Origin: Aquitalea denitrificans
GTDB lineage: Bacteria > Pseudomonadota > Gammaproteobacteria > Burkholderiales > Chromobacteriaceae
Assembly: GCF_009856625.1 (NCBI RefSeq)
Contig: NZ_CP047241.1
Location: 4,438,302-4,502,301 of the forward strand
Length of the DNA stretch: 64,000 nucleotides
Reading direction: 5' to 3'
Shown: in pieces, positions 37,619-46,164 of the stretch
How the letters are laid out: each line of letters opens with the position of its first letter
How positions within the stretch are numbered: position 1 is the first letter of the stretch
Translations under genes and position numbers: made by a program
The notes under the pieces: model-generated
Seen by the model: the letters and a program-made list of their open reading frames with translations, nothing else
Told to the model about the DNA's origin: nothing
Database searches by the model: none

Positions 37619-38335
37619 ATGGAACTCTACAGACTATTGCAACAGCAAGGCTTCGGCAGCCGCAAGGAATGCCGCAAGCTGGTGGAATACGGGCTGGTGG
37701 AAATCAACGGTGGCGTGGCCGAAGATTACCGCCAGGAATGGGCTGCGGAAGATATCGACGAGCTGGTGGTCGATGGCGAGCCTTGGACGCTGCATACAGC
37801 TGCCATCTACGTGATGCTGCACAAGCCCGACGGCTACGAAACCTCACACAAACCCATGCACCACCCCAGTGTGTATACCTTGCTGCCCTGGCAGTTTGGC
37901 AATCTGGACATTTCGGCTGTAGGGAGGCTGGATGTCGACACTACCGGGCTTCTGCTGCTGACCAACGACGGCCAGTTCGTGCATGCGCTGAGCTCACCCA
38001 AGCGCCATGTGCCCAAGTGCTATGAAGTCACCCTCAAACACCCGGTGGTGGATGATCTGGTACGGCACTTGCTGGCCGGGGTATTTCTTAAGGATGACAA
38101 CGAGAAAATCGCTGCTGATCAGGTAGAGGTGGTGGACGAAATTACCATTCGCATGACTATTACCCAAGGCAAATATCACCAGGTGAAACGCATGGTGGCA
38201 GCAGCGGGCAACCGGGTGATGGATCTGCATCGTCTGTCGGTCGGCGCGGTGCAGTTGGGCGATCTGGATGAGGGCCAGTGGCGCTATCTGGAGGCCGGGG
38301 AGTTGGCCAGTTTCGGTTTTGCACTAGCAGAATAA
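37619..38335 (+). CDS. rsuA: 16S rRNA pseudouridine synthase RsuA
   Basis: The 238-residue protein has an S4 RNA-binding domain (1-60; ELYRLLQQQGFGSRKECRKLVEYGLVEING) and the RsuA catalytic domain with D105 in VGRLDVDTTGLLLLTNDG. KYHQVKRMVAAAGNRVMDLHRLSVGAVQLG at the C-terminus is family-typical. It makes pseudouridine in 16S rRNA (position 516 in E. coli). It is divergent from the FUSC-type gene. Confidence 0.94.
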   Translation: MELYRLLQQQGFGSRKECRKLVEYGLVEINGGVAEDYRQEWAAEDIDELVVDGEPWTLHTAAIYVMLHKPDGYETSHKPMHHPSVYTLLPWQFGNLDISAVGRLDVDTTGLLLLTNDGQFVHALSSPKRHVPKCYEVTLKHPVVDDLVRHLLAGVFLKDDNEKIAADQVEVVDEITIRMTITQGKYHQVKRMVAAAGNRVMDLHRLSVGAVQLGDLDEGQWRYLEAGELASFGFALAE

Positions 38336-38353
38336 AGCCGTGCAGCCTGGTGG

Positions 38354-38689
38354 CTAAAGCAGCTGGTGCAGTTTCTGCATGGCTTCACGCATGCCGCTGA
38401 CACTTTCGATGTGAGTGTAGCCCAGACTACGTAGCTGGGCTGCCGCCAGCTTTGCTCGTTCACCGGTGCGGCAGTACAGGGTCAGTGGTGTTGCCGGGTC
38501 TGGAATGGTGCTGGCCGCCTGTTGTTCCAGTTGCTCCAGTGGCAGAGAACGCGCACCTGGAATGTGCTCGGCACTGAACTCTTCACTTGAGCCGACATCA
38601 ATTACCAGCCGGCTGGCGCCGCTCAGCATGCGGTGGGCAAAGGCCGCCGCAGTAACGCCGCCCAGCAATGCTCCAAAAAGATGTTTCAT
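38354..38689 (-). CDS. Membrane-anchored rhodanese-like protein
   Basis: From ATG 38689 (AAGGA upstream) the 111-residue product begins with a hydrophobic segment (MKHLFGALLGGVTAAAFAHRM) that is a signal or anchor, then a single rhodanese domain with active-site C73 in LTLYCRTGERAKLAAAQLRSLGYTHI. It probably acts in the periplasm or at the inner membrane in sulfur transfer. An open extension to 38788 lacks support. Convergent with rsuA. Confidence 0.87.
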   Translation of the reverse strand: MKHLFGALLGGVTAAAFAHRMLSGASRLVIDVGSSEEFSAEHIPGARSLPLEQLEQQAASTIPDPATPLTLYCRTGERAKLAAAQLRSLGYTHIESVSGMREAMQKLHQLL

Positions 38690-38814
38690 TGTCCTTGCCT
38701 GTCCCGTTTTTGTGCTGGTATCCAGCTGGCACACTCTTATTCCATGTTCCAGTTTTACATGCATTTGCCATGGGGCGCATTGTGGCAATTACCTAGTGAG
38801 ATGTAATAAATAGC

Positions 38815-38834
38815 AAAACGCACGCCTGCGTTTT
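38815..38834. terminator. Orphan bidirectional terminator
   Basis: AAAACGCA-CGCC-TGCGTTTT, with T-runs on both strands. There is no gene ending near it on either strand; it lies 126 bases upstream of the rhodanese gene start. It may insulate that gene or end an unrecognised transcript. Confidence 0.65.
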
Positions 38835-39353
38835 TAAGGCGGTGCTTCACCTGCTTCTCCCCCTGCCACAGCTTCCCTGTGTGCTTTCCTTCCGGTTGGC
38901 AGAATCAAAGTAAGGACATGTGACGACAGCATGGCTGTGCAATGCACATCGGTTATGTGCCTCCTGTGCTCGTGCTGCGTTTTTTATCCAGGCTATCCAT
39001 ATAAGCCGATGGCCTCGGCATGTGGTTTTGTCACGGCTCCTCGCTCAAGCATGCGCATCCCGTTTCGGATCATCTTGCTTACGCTGTTAGGCAGCTCTTG
39101 CCTGAGCGTGACCTGTGTTACCCGCGTCCCCACACCCTCCTGCTAGAGCTGTGGCTGGTGGTCATGCGCGTGGTCCAGTCTGTCTCTGTACATGGGCCAG
39201 TGCTTGCCCGATCAAAACGCATGACTGCGTATGGCGATGTGTGAATGACCGTACGGCATGGGCTTGATGGCGGAGGGGCGTCGGTTGGCTGCTATTTCCC
39301 TGCAATCTGCCTGTTTGGTGCTTGCTGGTGTGTGGGGTATTGCAACTTGTGAA

Positions 39354-39368
39354 TGGCGTGTCACGCCA
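39354..39368. promoter_or_regulatory. 15-bp palindrome
   Basis: TGGCGTG-T-CACGCCA is a perfect palindrome around one central base, inside the gene-poor region. Operator-like; no regulator known. Confidence 0.35.
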
Positions 39369-39666
39369 GTGATGTTCTTGGTCTGCACTCTTTGGTCAGA
39401 GCGGGTATCGGTAGCCGGGTATGAGGTAAATCTTGCCGTATTTTGAAAGATGGGTTTTATGTGGCGAGTGCTGATGAAAAATTGATCATCTATGAATTTG
39501 TAATTTTTGTAATGAAATACATGTTTTATATACGTAAAAATATGTTGCGACTGGCCAAGGTGTGTCTGCCCACGGATTTGCTATCACTCCTGGCGCGTGG
39601 CCTGTAGCAGGGGCCGGGTATATGCACAGCATGCGCTGCGGGAGTGAATGAGTACGCTTCGGAAAA

Positions 39667-39686
39667 TTCAATGAAGTTTCATTGAA
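39667..39686. promoter_or_regulatory. Palindrome upstream of dps
   Basis: TTCAATGAA-GT-TTCATTGAA, two perfect 9-base arms, ends 112 bases before the dps start. It has the size and symmetry of a dimeric repressor or activator site. Which regulator is unknown. Confidence 0.5.
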
Positions 39687-39798
39687 ATTCCTCATTGTTC
39701 TGACCTGCTGCTAGCCATAGCTTTCTGAAGCAGCCACCTGTCGAGAGCATCCATGCACGCATGGCTGCACGTTTGCCATTCACAGAAAGAATCCAGCC

Positions 39799-40323
39799 AT
39801 GACACAATCAAGTGATTCCATCTCCCTGCATGCCCGCCCCGATGCCGCGCTGCATACCCCTAGTGGTTTAAGCGCTGCCGCTACCCGTGATATCAGCGCT
39901 GCTCTGAATGGCTTGCTGGCAGATGTATTTGCCTTGTACCTGAAAACCAAGAACTTTCATTGGCATGTCAGTGGGCCACACTTCAGGGACTATCACCTGC
40001 TGCTGGATGAGCAGGGTGATCAGCTGTATGCAATGACTGATCCGCTGGCAGAGCGCATTCGCAAGGTTGGTGGTTCCACTCTGCGTTCTATCGGCCATAT
40101 TGCACGGCAGCAGCGTATCAAGGATAACGATGCCAGCTATGTCACCCCACAGGACATGCTGGCTGAGTTGCGGGAGGATAATGCGACGCTGGCTGCCCGC
40201 TTGCGCGAGGCGCATGGTGTTTGCGAAGAACATCGTGATATTGCAGGTGCCAGCCAGATTGAGAACTGGATAGATGAAACCGAGCGTCGTTGCTGGTTCC
40301 TGTTTGAGGCCAGCCGCCGCTGA
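39799..40323 (+). CDS. dps: Dps-family mini-ferritin / DNA-protection protein
   Basis: The 174-residue product has the Dps ferroxidase ligands in order: H54 (NFHWHV), H66, D70, D81 and E85, in KNFHWHVSGPHFRDYHLLLDEQ and DPLAERIRKVGG. It would form 12-subunit shells that oxidise and store iron and shield DNA from peroxide damage. The N-terminal 20 residues are not strongly basic, so DNA binding by a lysine tail is not obvious. A palindrome upstream may control it, and a long palindromic terminator follows. Confidence 0.95.
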   Translation: MTQSSDSISLHARPDAALHTPSGLSAAATRDISAALNGLLADVFALYLKTKNFHWHVSGPHFRDYHLLLDEQGDQLYAMTDPLAERIRKVGGSTLRSIGHIARQQRIKDNDASYVTPQDMLAELREDNATLAARLREAHGVCEEHRDIAGASQIENWIDETERRCWFLFEASRR

Positions 40324-40358
40324 GGCGGGTAGCACGGGTTGCTGCCTGGGCGTAAATG

Positions 40359-40392
40359 AAAACAGCTGCTGGCCATGGCCAGCAGCTGTTTT
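40359..40392. terminator. 34-bp perfect palindrome, bidirectional terminator
   Basis: The two halves, AAAACAGCTGCTGGCCA and TGGCCAGCAGCTGTTTT, are perfectly complementary with no spacer. T-runs end both strands. It lies between the convergent dps and chemoreceptor genes. Confidence 0.85.
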
Positions 40393-40442
40393 ATCTGTGT
40401 TTGATCCGCTCAGAAAACCGGTGGGCCAGGGAGGAATGGCGT

Positions 40443-41900
40443 TTAGCGCGGTGCGGTCCTTGTCGCTGATGGTGCATGTTTCTCTTCAACCATCCGGTCC
40501 AGCAGTTGCAGCACTTCCGCACTGTCCTGCTCCATGGTGCGCATATGGCGGATGATGGCTTCTTCGTCGAGATGTTCTTTGCTGGCCGCTGTTGAAATGG
40601 CGCTTTCAATGCTGCTGTCCACCTTCTGGTCGGGTGTCGCCAGCTGGCTCAAGGCACGGGTATTGCCAAAACTGTTGTGCCCTTCGCTTTGTCGCCATGT
40701 CGCCAGATGGCTGCCATGGGCGATGGCAGCACCTTCCTCGATAGCGTGGTAGGCCATCTGTTTATGCATGACATGCCCCACTTTTTGCAGCGAAACCTGC
40801 GACATGTCGCGCACGCGCTGTACTTGGCCCAGTACGGTGTCAGACTGCTCGGCCAGTGTGGCAAAGCGGTTGCGGAATGATTCAACCGATGACTTGACTT
40901 CTGCCGCAACAGAGCCGGCTTCACCTGCCCGGGCGTGCATGTCGCTGATACGGCTGGATAGGCTGCCCAGCACGGATTGCACGCGGTGGGCGGTGTCCTT
41001 GCTGCGCTCGGCCAGCTTGCGTACTTCATCGGCTACCACGGCAAAACCACGGCCCATTTCACCGGCGCGTGCTGCTTCGATGGCGGCATTCAATGCCAGC
41101 AGATTGGTCTGGTCGGCAATGGCGGAAATGGCGGCCAGCGATGATTCGATCCCTGTCCATTCCTGCGCCAGAGAGCTGCTGGCTTCGTTCATGCTGACAA
41201 CGCTGCCAGCAATGGTGTCCATATGGCTGGACAGCAATACTGCGCTATCCAGGCTTTCGCGCGAGGCACTGGCGGTATCTCGGGTGATGCTGGAAACCTG
41301 ATCCATTGCAGTGCTGATGACGGTAAGGTCAGTCTGGTTGCTGGCCAGGTTTTCACGCAGATGCGGGTTGTTCAGTGCGGCCAGCTGGGAGGAAAGACGG
41401 TTTTTGCGGATATAGCCGTCATTGTCGGCCATGGCCTGGATGGCACTGTCCACATTGCGTAGCGATTCGGCAAACATGCCCGGCAGGCCCTGGCTGAGTG
41501 GGCGGCGTGTGTAGTCGTTTTGGCTGACGCGACGGAAGCTGGTGTTGATTTCCTTGAAATAGGTTTCAACCAGATCAAGAAAATCATTCAGCTCCCAGGC
41601 GACCAGGCCAACTTCACCCATATCGCGCGTGCGGGATGCGCGGTGGTGCAGTTCGCCCTCACAGGCATAGCCCAGCTGCTCGTGCAGGGTATTGAGCACG
41701 GTAAAGATACGGCTGCTGCCCAGCCAGATCAGCGTGGATAAGGCGAGCGAAAGTACCACCAGAAATACCTCGACGGCCAGTCGCCAGCTGTCGGGGAGTA
41801 ATAGTGAGGCCAGTACGGTACAGATGGTGAGTATGTTGAAGCCAATCAACCAGAAGCCAAGTCGGGTGCGCAGAAAGGGAGAGTGTGAGCGGCGGGCCAT
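40443..41900 (-). CDS. Chemoreceptor, membrane half of a PAS/MCP pair
   Basis: From ATG 41900 the 485-residue protein has two membrane helices (about 15-35 and 41-60) joined by only a few residues, so it has no periplasmic sensor domain. A HAMP-like linker, a methylation/signalling domain with the tip AISAIADQTNLLALNAAIEAARAGEMGRGFAVVADEVRKLAERS, and a C-terminal region resembling a CZB domain follow. No NWETF-type tail is present. The start overlaps the stop of the upstream PAS gene by one base (TAATG). Such a pair resembles CetA/CetB of Campylobacter. Confidence 0.9.
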   Translation of the reverse strand: MARRSHSPFLRTRLGFWLIGFNILTICTVLASLLLPDSWRLAVEVFLVVLSLALSTLIWLGSSRIFTVLNTLHEQLGYACEGELHHRASRTRDMGEVGLVAWELNDFLDLVETYFKEINTSFRRVSQNDYTRRPLSQGLPGMFAESLRNVDSAIQAMADNDGYIRKNRLSSQLAALNNPHLRENLASNQTDLTVISTAMDQVSSITRDTASASRESLDSAVLLSSHMDTIAGSVVSMNEASSSLAQEWTGIESSLAAISAIADQTNLLALNAAIEAARAGEMGRGFAVVADEVRKLAERSKDTAHRVQSVLGSLSSRISDMHARAGEAGSVAAEVKSSVESFRNRFATLAEQSDTVLGQVQRVRDMSQVSLQKVGHVMHKQMAYHAIEEGAAIAHGSHLATWRQSEGHNSFGNTRALSQLATPDQKVDSSIESAISTAASKEHLDEEAIIRHMRTMEQDSAEVLQLLDRMVEEKHAPSATRTAPR

Positions 41901-42454
41901 TATGTGGATTTCCCGGTGGTAAGGTGGGGATCGAGCAGGGAGAGTACAAAGCTTTCGTAGCTGTGGCCCTGCTTGGCCAGTTCGGCCAGCAACCATTCCA
42001 TCGAGGCATCCGGTGCCGTCGCCTTGTTGTGGGTACTTTCCAGCTGGCACATGTGGGCATAAATGGGAATCACCGTATCCACTGCCCGGCGGCCAGGCGG
42101 GCGACGTACCGAGAAATAACCTTCCAGCTTGTTTTTGCTATCGTAATCCGGTGTGACGTTGGCCAGTACCCAGTAGTAATTGCCACTGGCCGTATAGTTT
42201 TTGACCACACCAAAGAATTCGCGCCCGGCCTGCAGGGTTTTCCACATCAGGCGGTATACCCCGCGTGGCATGTCCGGATGGCGAATCAGGTTGTGGGGCT
42301 TGCCTAGCAGCTCGCTTTCCGGATATTCAGCCAGCTGCATGAATACACGATTGGCATAGGTGATATGCCCGGTGCTGTCGGTCTTGGTGACAATCAGTTC
42401 ATCGTCTTCCAGCTGCACTTCCCGACTGTTTTGTGGTCTGATCTGGCTCGTCAT
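41900..42454 (-). CDS. Aer-type PAS sensor protein, partner of the chemoreceptor
   Basis: From ATG 42454 (GGAAG upstream) the 184-residue soluble protein has one PAS domain with the Aer signature: DDELIVTKTDSTGHITYANRVFMQLAEYPESELLGKPHNLIRHPDMPRGVYRLMWKTLQAGREFFGVVKNYTASGNYYWVLANVTP. In Aer this domain binds FAD and senses redox state. The C-terminal 40 residues are an unassigned helical tail. It is translationally coupled to the chemoreceptor gene. Together they would sense energy or oxygen from the cytoplasm. FAD binding is inferred. Confidence 0.92.
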   Translation of the reverse strand: MTSQIRPQNSREVQLEDDELIVTKTDSTGHITYANRVFMQLAEYPESELLGKPHNLIRHPDMPRGVYRLMWKTLQAGREFFGVVKNYTASGNYYWVLANVTPDYDSKNKLEGYFSVRRPPGRRAVDTVIPIYAHMCQLESTHNKATAPDASMEWLLAELAKQGHSYESFVLSLLDPHLTTGKST

Positions 42455-42592
42455 GGTGGGCTTCCGCAAGAATATCCGTTGAGGATATGTCAATTCAGTA
42501 GTTCTACCGAGAACTTTACTTATTTGCGTCGAAATATTTCATGACAGCGATCAGCTTTTTTGATCTTTCCGTCAGAAAGCCGCTGATACCAG

Positions 42593-43273
42593 CTATAAAT
42601 CCGCCCACATCCGCAATAGGTTGTGATAATTGGCGGTCAGGGTCACCAGTTCGGCGGTATCGCCAAGCTGCTGGCGCAGTTGGGAAATGGCCATGTCCAT
42701 ATCAAACAGCAGGCTGCGTTTGGCATCGTCGCGGATCATGCTTTGTGTCCAGAAGAACGAGGCGATACGGGCACCGCGGCTAACTGGCTCAACCCGGTGC
42801 AGGCTAGTGGAGGGGTAGAGCACCATATCGCCGGCCGGCAGTTTCACACTGTGCAGGCCATAGGTGTCTTCCACAATCAGTTCGCCACCATCGTATTCGT
42901 CCGGCTGGCTGAAAAACAGGGTGCAGGATACATCGGTGCGTACCCAGCTTTGGTCAAAGGGGTGGCTGCGCACGGCATTGTCCACGTGATTGCCAAAGTC
43001 CATGCCGCCCTGGTAGCAGTTGAACAGGGGCGGGAAAACGGTTTTGGGCAGTGCCGCGGAGAAAAACAGCGTATTGCGTTTGAGCGCGGCTTCCACCATG
43101 GCTTGCAGCTCGCGGGCAATGTCCAGATGTTGTGGCAATTGCAGATTGCGTTTGACCTGCGCGGACTGGCTGCCGGCGGTAATGCGGCCATCGGCCCAGT
43201 CCGCCTGGCTTAGCAGCATGCGACCATGGGCAAGTTCTTCGGGAGTCAGGACGTCGGGGATATGTAACAGCAT
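42593..43273 (-). CDS. piuC: PKHD-type Fe(II)/2-oxoglutarate dioxygenase PiuC/YbiX
   Basis: From ATG 43273 the 226-residue product MLLHIPDVLTPEELAHGRMLLSQADWADGRITAG matches YbiX/PiuC. Iron ligands are H96-x-D98 (NHVDNAV) and H159 (SLHRVEPV), with R169 as the 2-oxoglutarate anchor. In enterobacteria and pseudomonads this enzyme is coded next to a siderophore receptor, as here, and is Fur-regulated. Its substrate is unknown; a role in siderophore processing or iron release has been suggested. A hairpin separates it from the receptor gene. Confidence 0.92.
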   Translation of the reverse strand: MLLHIPDVLTPEELAHGRMLLSQADWADGRITAGSQSAQVKRNLQLPQHLDIARELQAMVEAALKRNTLFFSAALPKTVFPPLFNCYQGGMDFGNHVDNAVRSHPFDQSWVRTDVSCTLFFSQPDEYDGGELIVEDTYGLHSVKLPAGDMVLYPSTSLHRVEPVSRGARIASFFWTQSMIRDDAKRSLLFDMDMAISQLRQQLGDTAELVTLTANYHNLLRMWADL

Positions 43274-43350
43274 GCCGTGTTCGCTTTGTATTTGGGTGTT
43301 AAGACCTTGCACTACTGCCGGTGGCTGATGTGCAGGCATGAAGCACAAAT

Positions 43351-43385
43351 CCTGTCGGCATGTTTCATGTATTCATGCCGACAGG
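43351..43385 (-). terminator. Hairpin between receptor and piuC
   Basis: CCTGTCGGCATG and CATGCCGACAGG form a perfect 12-bp stem with an 11-base loop, between the receptor gene and piuC. The T-run on the minus strand is weak, so partial termination is likely, letting piuC be transcribed at a lower level. Confidence 0.6.
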
Positions 43386-43411
43386 TTGGCTTATTTATCC
43401 ATATTTATTCA

Positions 43412-45571
43412 TCAATACTTCAGGCCGATGGTCAGTTGGGCTTCGCGCGGGGTTCCCACGGTGGCGTGGCCGGTATAGGCACCGTCGTAATAGGTTTTGT
43501 TGGTCAGGTTGTTCAGGTTCAACTGGAAACGATAATGCTTGGTTTCATAGCTGAGCATGGCATTGCCCACCGTGTAGGACGGCAGATAAAGCGTGTTGGT
43601 CTCGTTGGCATAGCGCTTGCCGACATAGGTGGCACCAATTCCACCGGTAATTTCGTCGGTAAATTTGTACGTGGTCCAGATATTGGCAGTGGCGCGTGGG
43701 GTGTAACGCGGCATCTTGCCGGTGGTGCTGTTCTGGCCCGGTGCGGCCTTGTCTATCTTCGAATCCATAAAGGTAACGCCGGCAAAGATTTCCCAGCGTT
43801 CGGTCAGGCGGCCATTACCTTCCACCTCGATACCGTTGGTATGACGCTTGCCGGAGAGGGTAACTACCGAGGTGTCATCCGGGTCGGTATTGCGCTCATT
43901 GGTTTTCTCGATGCGGAACAGCGCGGCCCGCAGGCTGGCATCGCCATCCAGCAAGTCCCATTTGGCACCCAGTTCGATATTGCGGTTTTTCTCCGGGTCC
44001 ACCTTGGCGGTAGCCTTGTCCAGCGCATAGGTTTCACCAGACGGGTTGAACGAGGTGCCGTAGCTGAAGTAATAGGACTGGGCCATGTCCGGTTGCCAGA
44101 TCAGGCCGCTGCGCCAGCTCCACACATTATCCGTGCGCGACAGGTCGTAGGTGTTGCTGCTGTTCACGCTGCCATCGGAATTGAAACCACGCACATTGTA
44201 GTCACCTTCGAAGCGGTCAAAGCGGGTGCCCAGCACGGCTTTCCACTGGCGGTTCAGCTCGATGGTATCCATGGTGTAGAGCGCAATGTCGCTGGCTTGG
44301 AACTTGGTATTGCTGCTGCGGTAGCGTGCCGTATTGATGGCCGTGGACGACACCGGGTTGCCAATGGTGGTGGTGGGCAGGGTGTTGAGCAGGGTGTAGC
44401 GGCTGGTATCGGACAGCTCGTAAGTCAACTCCAGCCCGGTCAGCAGAGTATGCCGGATGTCGCCGGTAGAGAAGCGCGTGGTCAGGTCGGTCTGGTTGTT
44501 AACCGACTGGTCCACGCCGTCACGCATAGGCTTGCTACGGCGGATCAGGCCGGTGGCGCTGGTGTCGCTGCTGGCCAGGCGCGGGGCCGTGGGGCTGACA
44601 TCGCGCCAGAAGCGGTTATAGCGCAGCTGGTTGCTCAGCTCGGTGCCATTGCCAAAATCGTGGGTGATCTTGGCGGTGACGATATCGGCGGTGGTTTTTT
44701 CGTAGTCGCTGTCAAAACCGTAGAACTTGCTGCGATCCACACTCAGCGGCTGGTGCGTAACCGAGTTGTACGGTACGCCGTAGTCCGGTACGTTATTTTC
44801 TTCCTGGTGCATATAGGACAGCACCACCGTGGTGGGTTCGCCCAGGCCGAAGGCCACCGACGGGGCAAAGCCCCAGCGTTCGTTCTTGGCCGAACCACGG
44901 TCGCTGCCGTCGTGGGTATCCATCAGGTTAAGGCGTACCGCGGAGTGATCGCCGGTCATCTGGTTGATGTCGGCGGTGACGCGCTGGTAGTCATTGGTAC
45001 CGATGGTGAGGTCGCCTTCCAGCTTGCTGCCCAGATAGGGCGATTTGCTGACCTGGTTGACCACGCCGCCGGTGGAGCCGCGACCAAACAGCATGGAGCT
45101 GGCGCCCTTCAGCACTTCCACTTTTTCGTCGTTGAAGGCATCGCGGTTGTACTGGCCGATATCACGCATGCCGTCGCGATAGGTATCGGTGGCGGCGGAA
45201 AAGCCGCGAATCACCACCTGGTCACCGGTCCGGCCGCCTTCGCCTGCCGCAAAGGTGATGCCGGGTACATTGCGCAGTGCGTCTTTCAGCGTGGCGGCAG
45301 CCTGATCCTGCATCAACTGCTGGTTGACCACGGTGATGGATTGCGGAATATCACGCAGCTGCTGCTTGGTTTTGCCGATATTGGTGGTTTCGGTCTTATA
45401 GGTGTCACGCACCGGGGCTTCGCCCTCTACGGTGACCGTTTCCAGCGTCTGGCCGGTTTCTGCCGCCAGCGCCAGGCTGGGGCTCAAGGCCACAGCCAGC
45501 ATGCCGACTGCCATGCGAGCGGGTAGTTTGCGCTGCGCCAGGTGAGGCGATTGCTGCAAGCTTTGTTTCAT
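43412..45571 (-). CDS. fiu: TonB-dependent siderophore receptor (Fiu-like)
   Basis: The 719-residue outer-membrane protein has a signal peptide (ending LSLALA), a TonB box (LETVTVEG), a plug domain with IPQSITVVNQQLMQDQAAATLKDALRNVPGITF, and a 22-strand barrel ending in an aromatic residue (IGLKY). The plug and barrel match the Fiu/CirA catecholate-siderophore group. Adjacent piuC and tonB-exbBD complete an iron-uptake module. The exact siderophore is not known. No Fur box is apparent directly upstream. Confidence 0.9.
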   Translation of the reverse strand: MKQSLQQSPHLAQRKLPARMAVGMLAVALSPSLALAAETGQTLETVTVEGEAPVRDTYKTETTNIGKTKQQLRDIPQSITVVNQQLMQDQAAATLKDALRNVPGITFAAGEGGRTGDQVVIRGFSAATDTYRDGMRDIGQYNRDAFNDEKVEVLKGASSMLFGRGSTGGVVNQVSKSPYLGSKLEGDLTIGTNDYQRVTADINQMTGDHSAVRLNLMDTHDGSDRGSAKNERWGFAPSVAFGLGEPTTVVLSYMHQEENNVPDYGVPYNSVTHQPLSVDRSKFYGFDSDYEKTTADIVTAKITHDFGNGTELSNQLRYNRFWRDVSPTAPRLASSDTSATGLIRRSKPMRDGVDQSVNNQTDLTTRFSTGDIRHTLLTGLELTYELSDTSRYTLLNTLPTTTIGNPVSSTAINTARYRSSNTKFQASDIALYTMDTIELNRQWKAVLGTRFDRFEGDYNVRGFNSDGSVNSSNTYDLSRTDNVWSWRSGLIWQPDMAQSYYFSYGTSFNPSGETYALDKATAKVDPEKNRNIELGAKWDLLDGDASLRAALFRIEKTNERNTDPDDTSVVTLSGKRHTNGIEVEGNGRLTERWEIFAGVTFMDSKIDKAAPGQNSTTGKMPRYTPRATANIWTTYKFTDEITGGIGATYVGKRYANETNTLYLPSYTVGNAMLSYETKHYRFQLNLNNLTNKTYYDGAYTGHATVGTPREAQLTIGLKY

Positions 45572-45697
45572 TTAATCCTCTTTTATTGTGTGTCAATCAC
45601 GGTAGATCACTGCCTTTGCCCCGCCAGAACGCGGCGCAGCCGTCCTCGCATGCTGTGTGGGCAGCATGTGTGGCAGCAGGTAACGGCAGAGGTGGTA

Positions 45698-45732
45698 ACA
45701 ACTGGCCGCTCACCCCCGTGATGGCCAGTTGT
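45698..45732 (-). terminator. Hairpin after exbD
   Basis: ACAACTGGCC and GGCCAGTTGT form a perfect 10-bp stem with a 15-base loop, 22 bases after the exbD stop. T-run weak; likely a terminator of tonB-exbBD. Confidence 0.6.
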
Positions 45733-45753
45733 CAGAACAGCGGAAGGCTGTTG

Positions 45754-46164
45754 TCAGGGTGCTTCGGTCAGAAAACCGATGCGGCTGATGCCGCTTTGCT
45801 GAGCGGAAGCCAGCGTAGTGGCCACCAGTTCGTAGCGCACGCTCTTGTCGGCGCGCAGGTTCAGTTCCACCTTGGGGTTGGACTGGACTGCAGCGGTAAA
45901 GCGGGCGGCCAGGGCATCCTTGCTGATGGGCTGGTCGTTCCAGAACAGCTCGCCACCGGCATTGATGGACAGGCGGATCTGCTCCGGCTTGTCCTGATGT
46001 TCGGCGGCGGCTGCCTGGGGCAGATCCAGCTTCACGCTATTGGTCAGCAGCGGGGCGGTGATGATGAATACCACCAGCAGCACCAGCATCACATCCACCA
46101 GCGGCGTGGTGTTGATCTCGGCCATCGGTGCGCCGGGGCCCTTGTCAAAACTACCGAACGCCAT
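45754..46164 (-). CDS. exbD: Biopolymer transport protein ExbD
   Basis: The 136-residue protein has a short cytoplasmic start, one membrane helix with the essential Asp (PLVDVMLVLLVVFIITAPLL), and a periplasmic domain. It is the proton-channel partner of ExbB that powers TonB. It overlaps the 3' end of exbB by 14 bases, which keeps translation coupled. Confidence 0.94.
   Translation of the reverse strand: MAFGSFDKGPGAPMAEINTTPLVDVMLVLLVVFIITAPLLTNSVKLDLPQAAAAEHQDKPEQIRLSINAGGELFWNDQPISKDALAARFTAAVQSNPKVELNLRADKSVRYELVATTLASAQQSGISRIGFLTEAP

Larger units (their letters stand above)
38690..39798. other. 1.1-kb region with no convincing gene
   Basis: Several short open frames exist on both strands but none has a ribosome site plus protein-like content. 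Composition is mixed, with a very AT-rich core at 39471-39545. It contains an orphan terminator-like hairpin (38815-38834), a 15-bp palindrome (39354-39368) and a 20-bp palindrome (39667-39686) upstream of dps. It may be the remains of a lost gene plus regulatory DNA, or may encode an RNA. Confidence 0.6.

Noticed and set aside
38931..39446. Three short plus-strand frames in the gene-poor region
   Set aside because: No ribosome sites, no recognisable domains, and atypical composition of residues; kept only as an unassigned region.
43277..45526. Long plus-strand frame opposite the siderophore receptor
   Set aside because: The minus-strand receptor has signal peptide, TonB box, plug and barrel end; the plus frame is a shadow.
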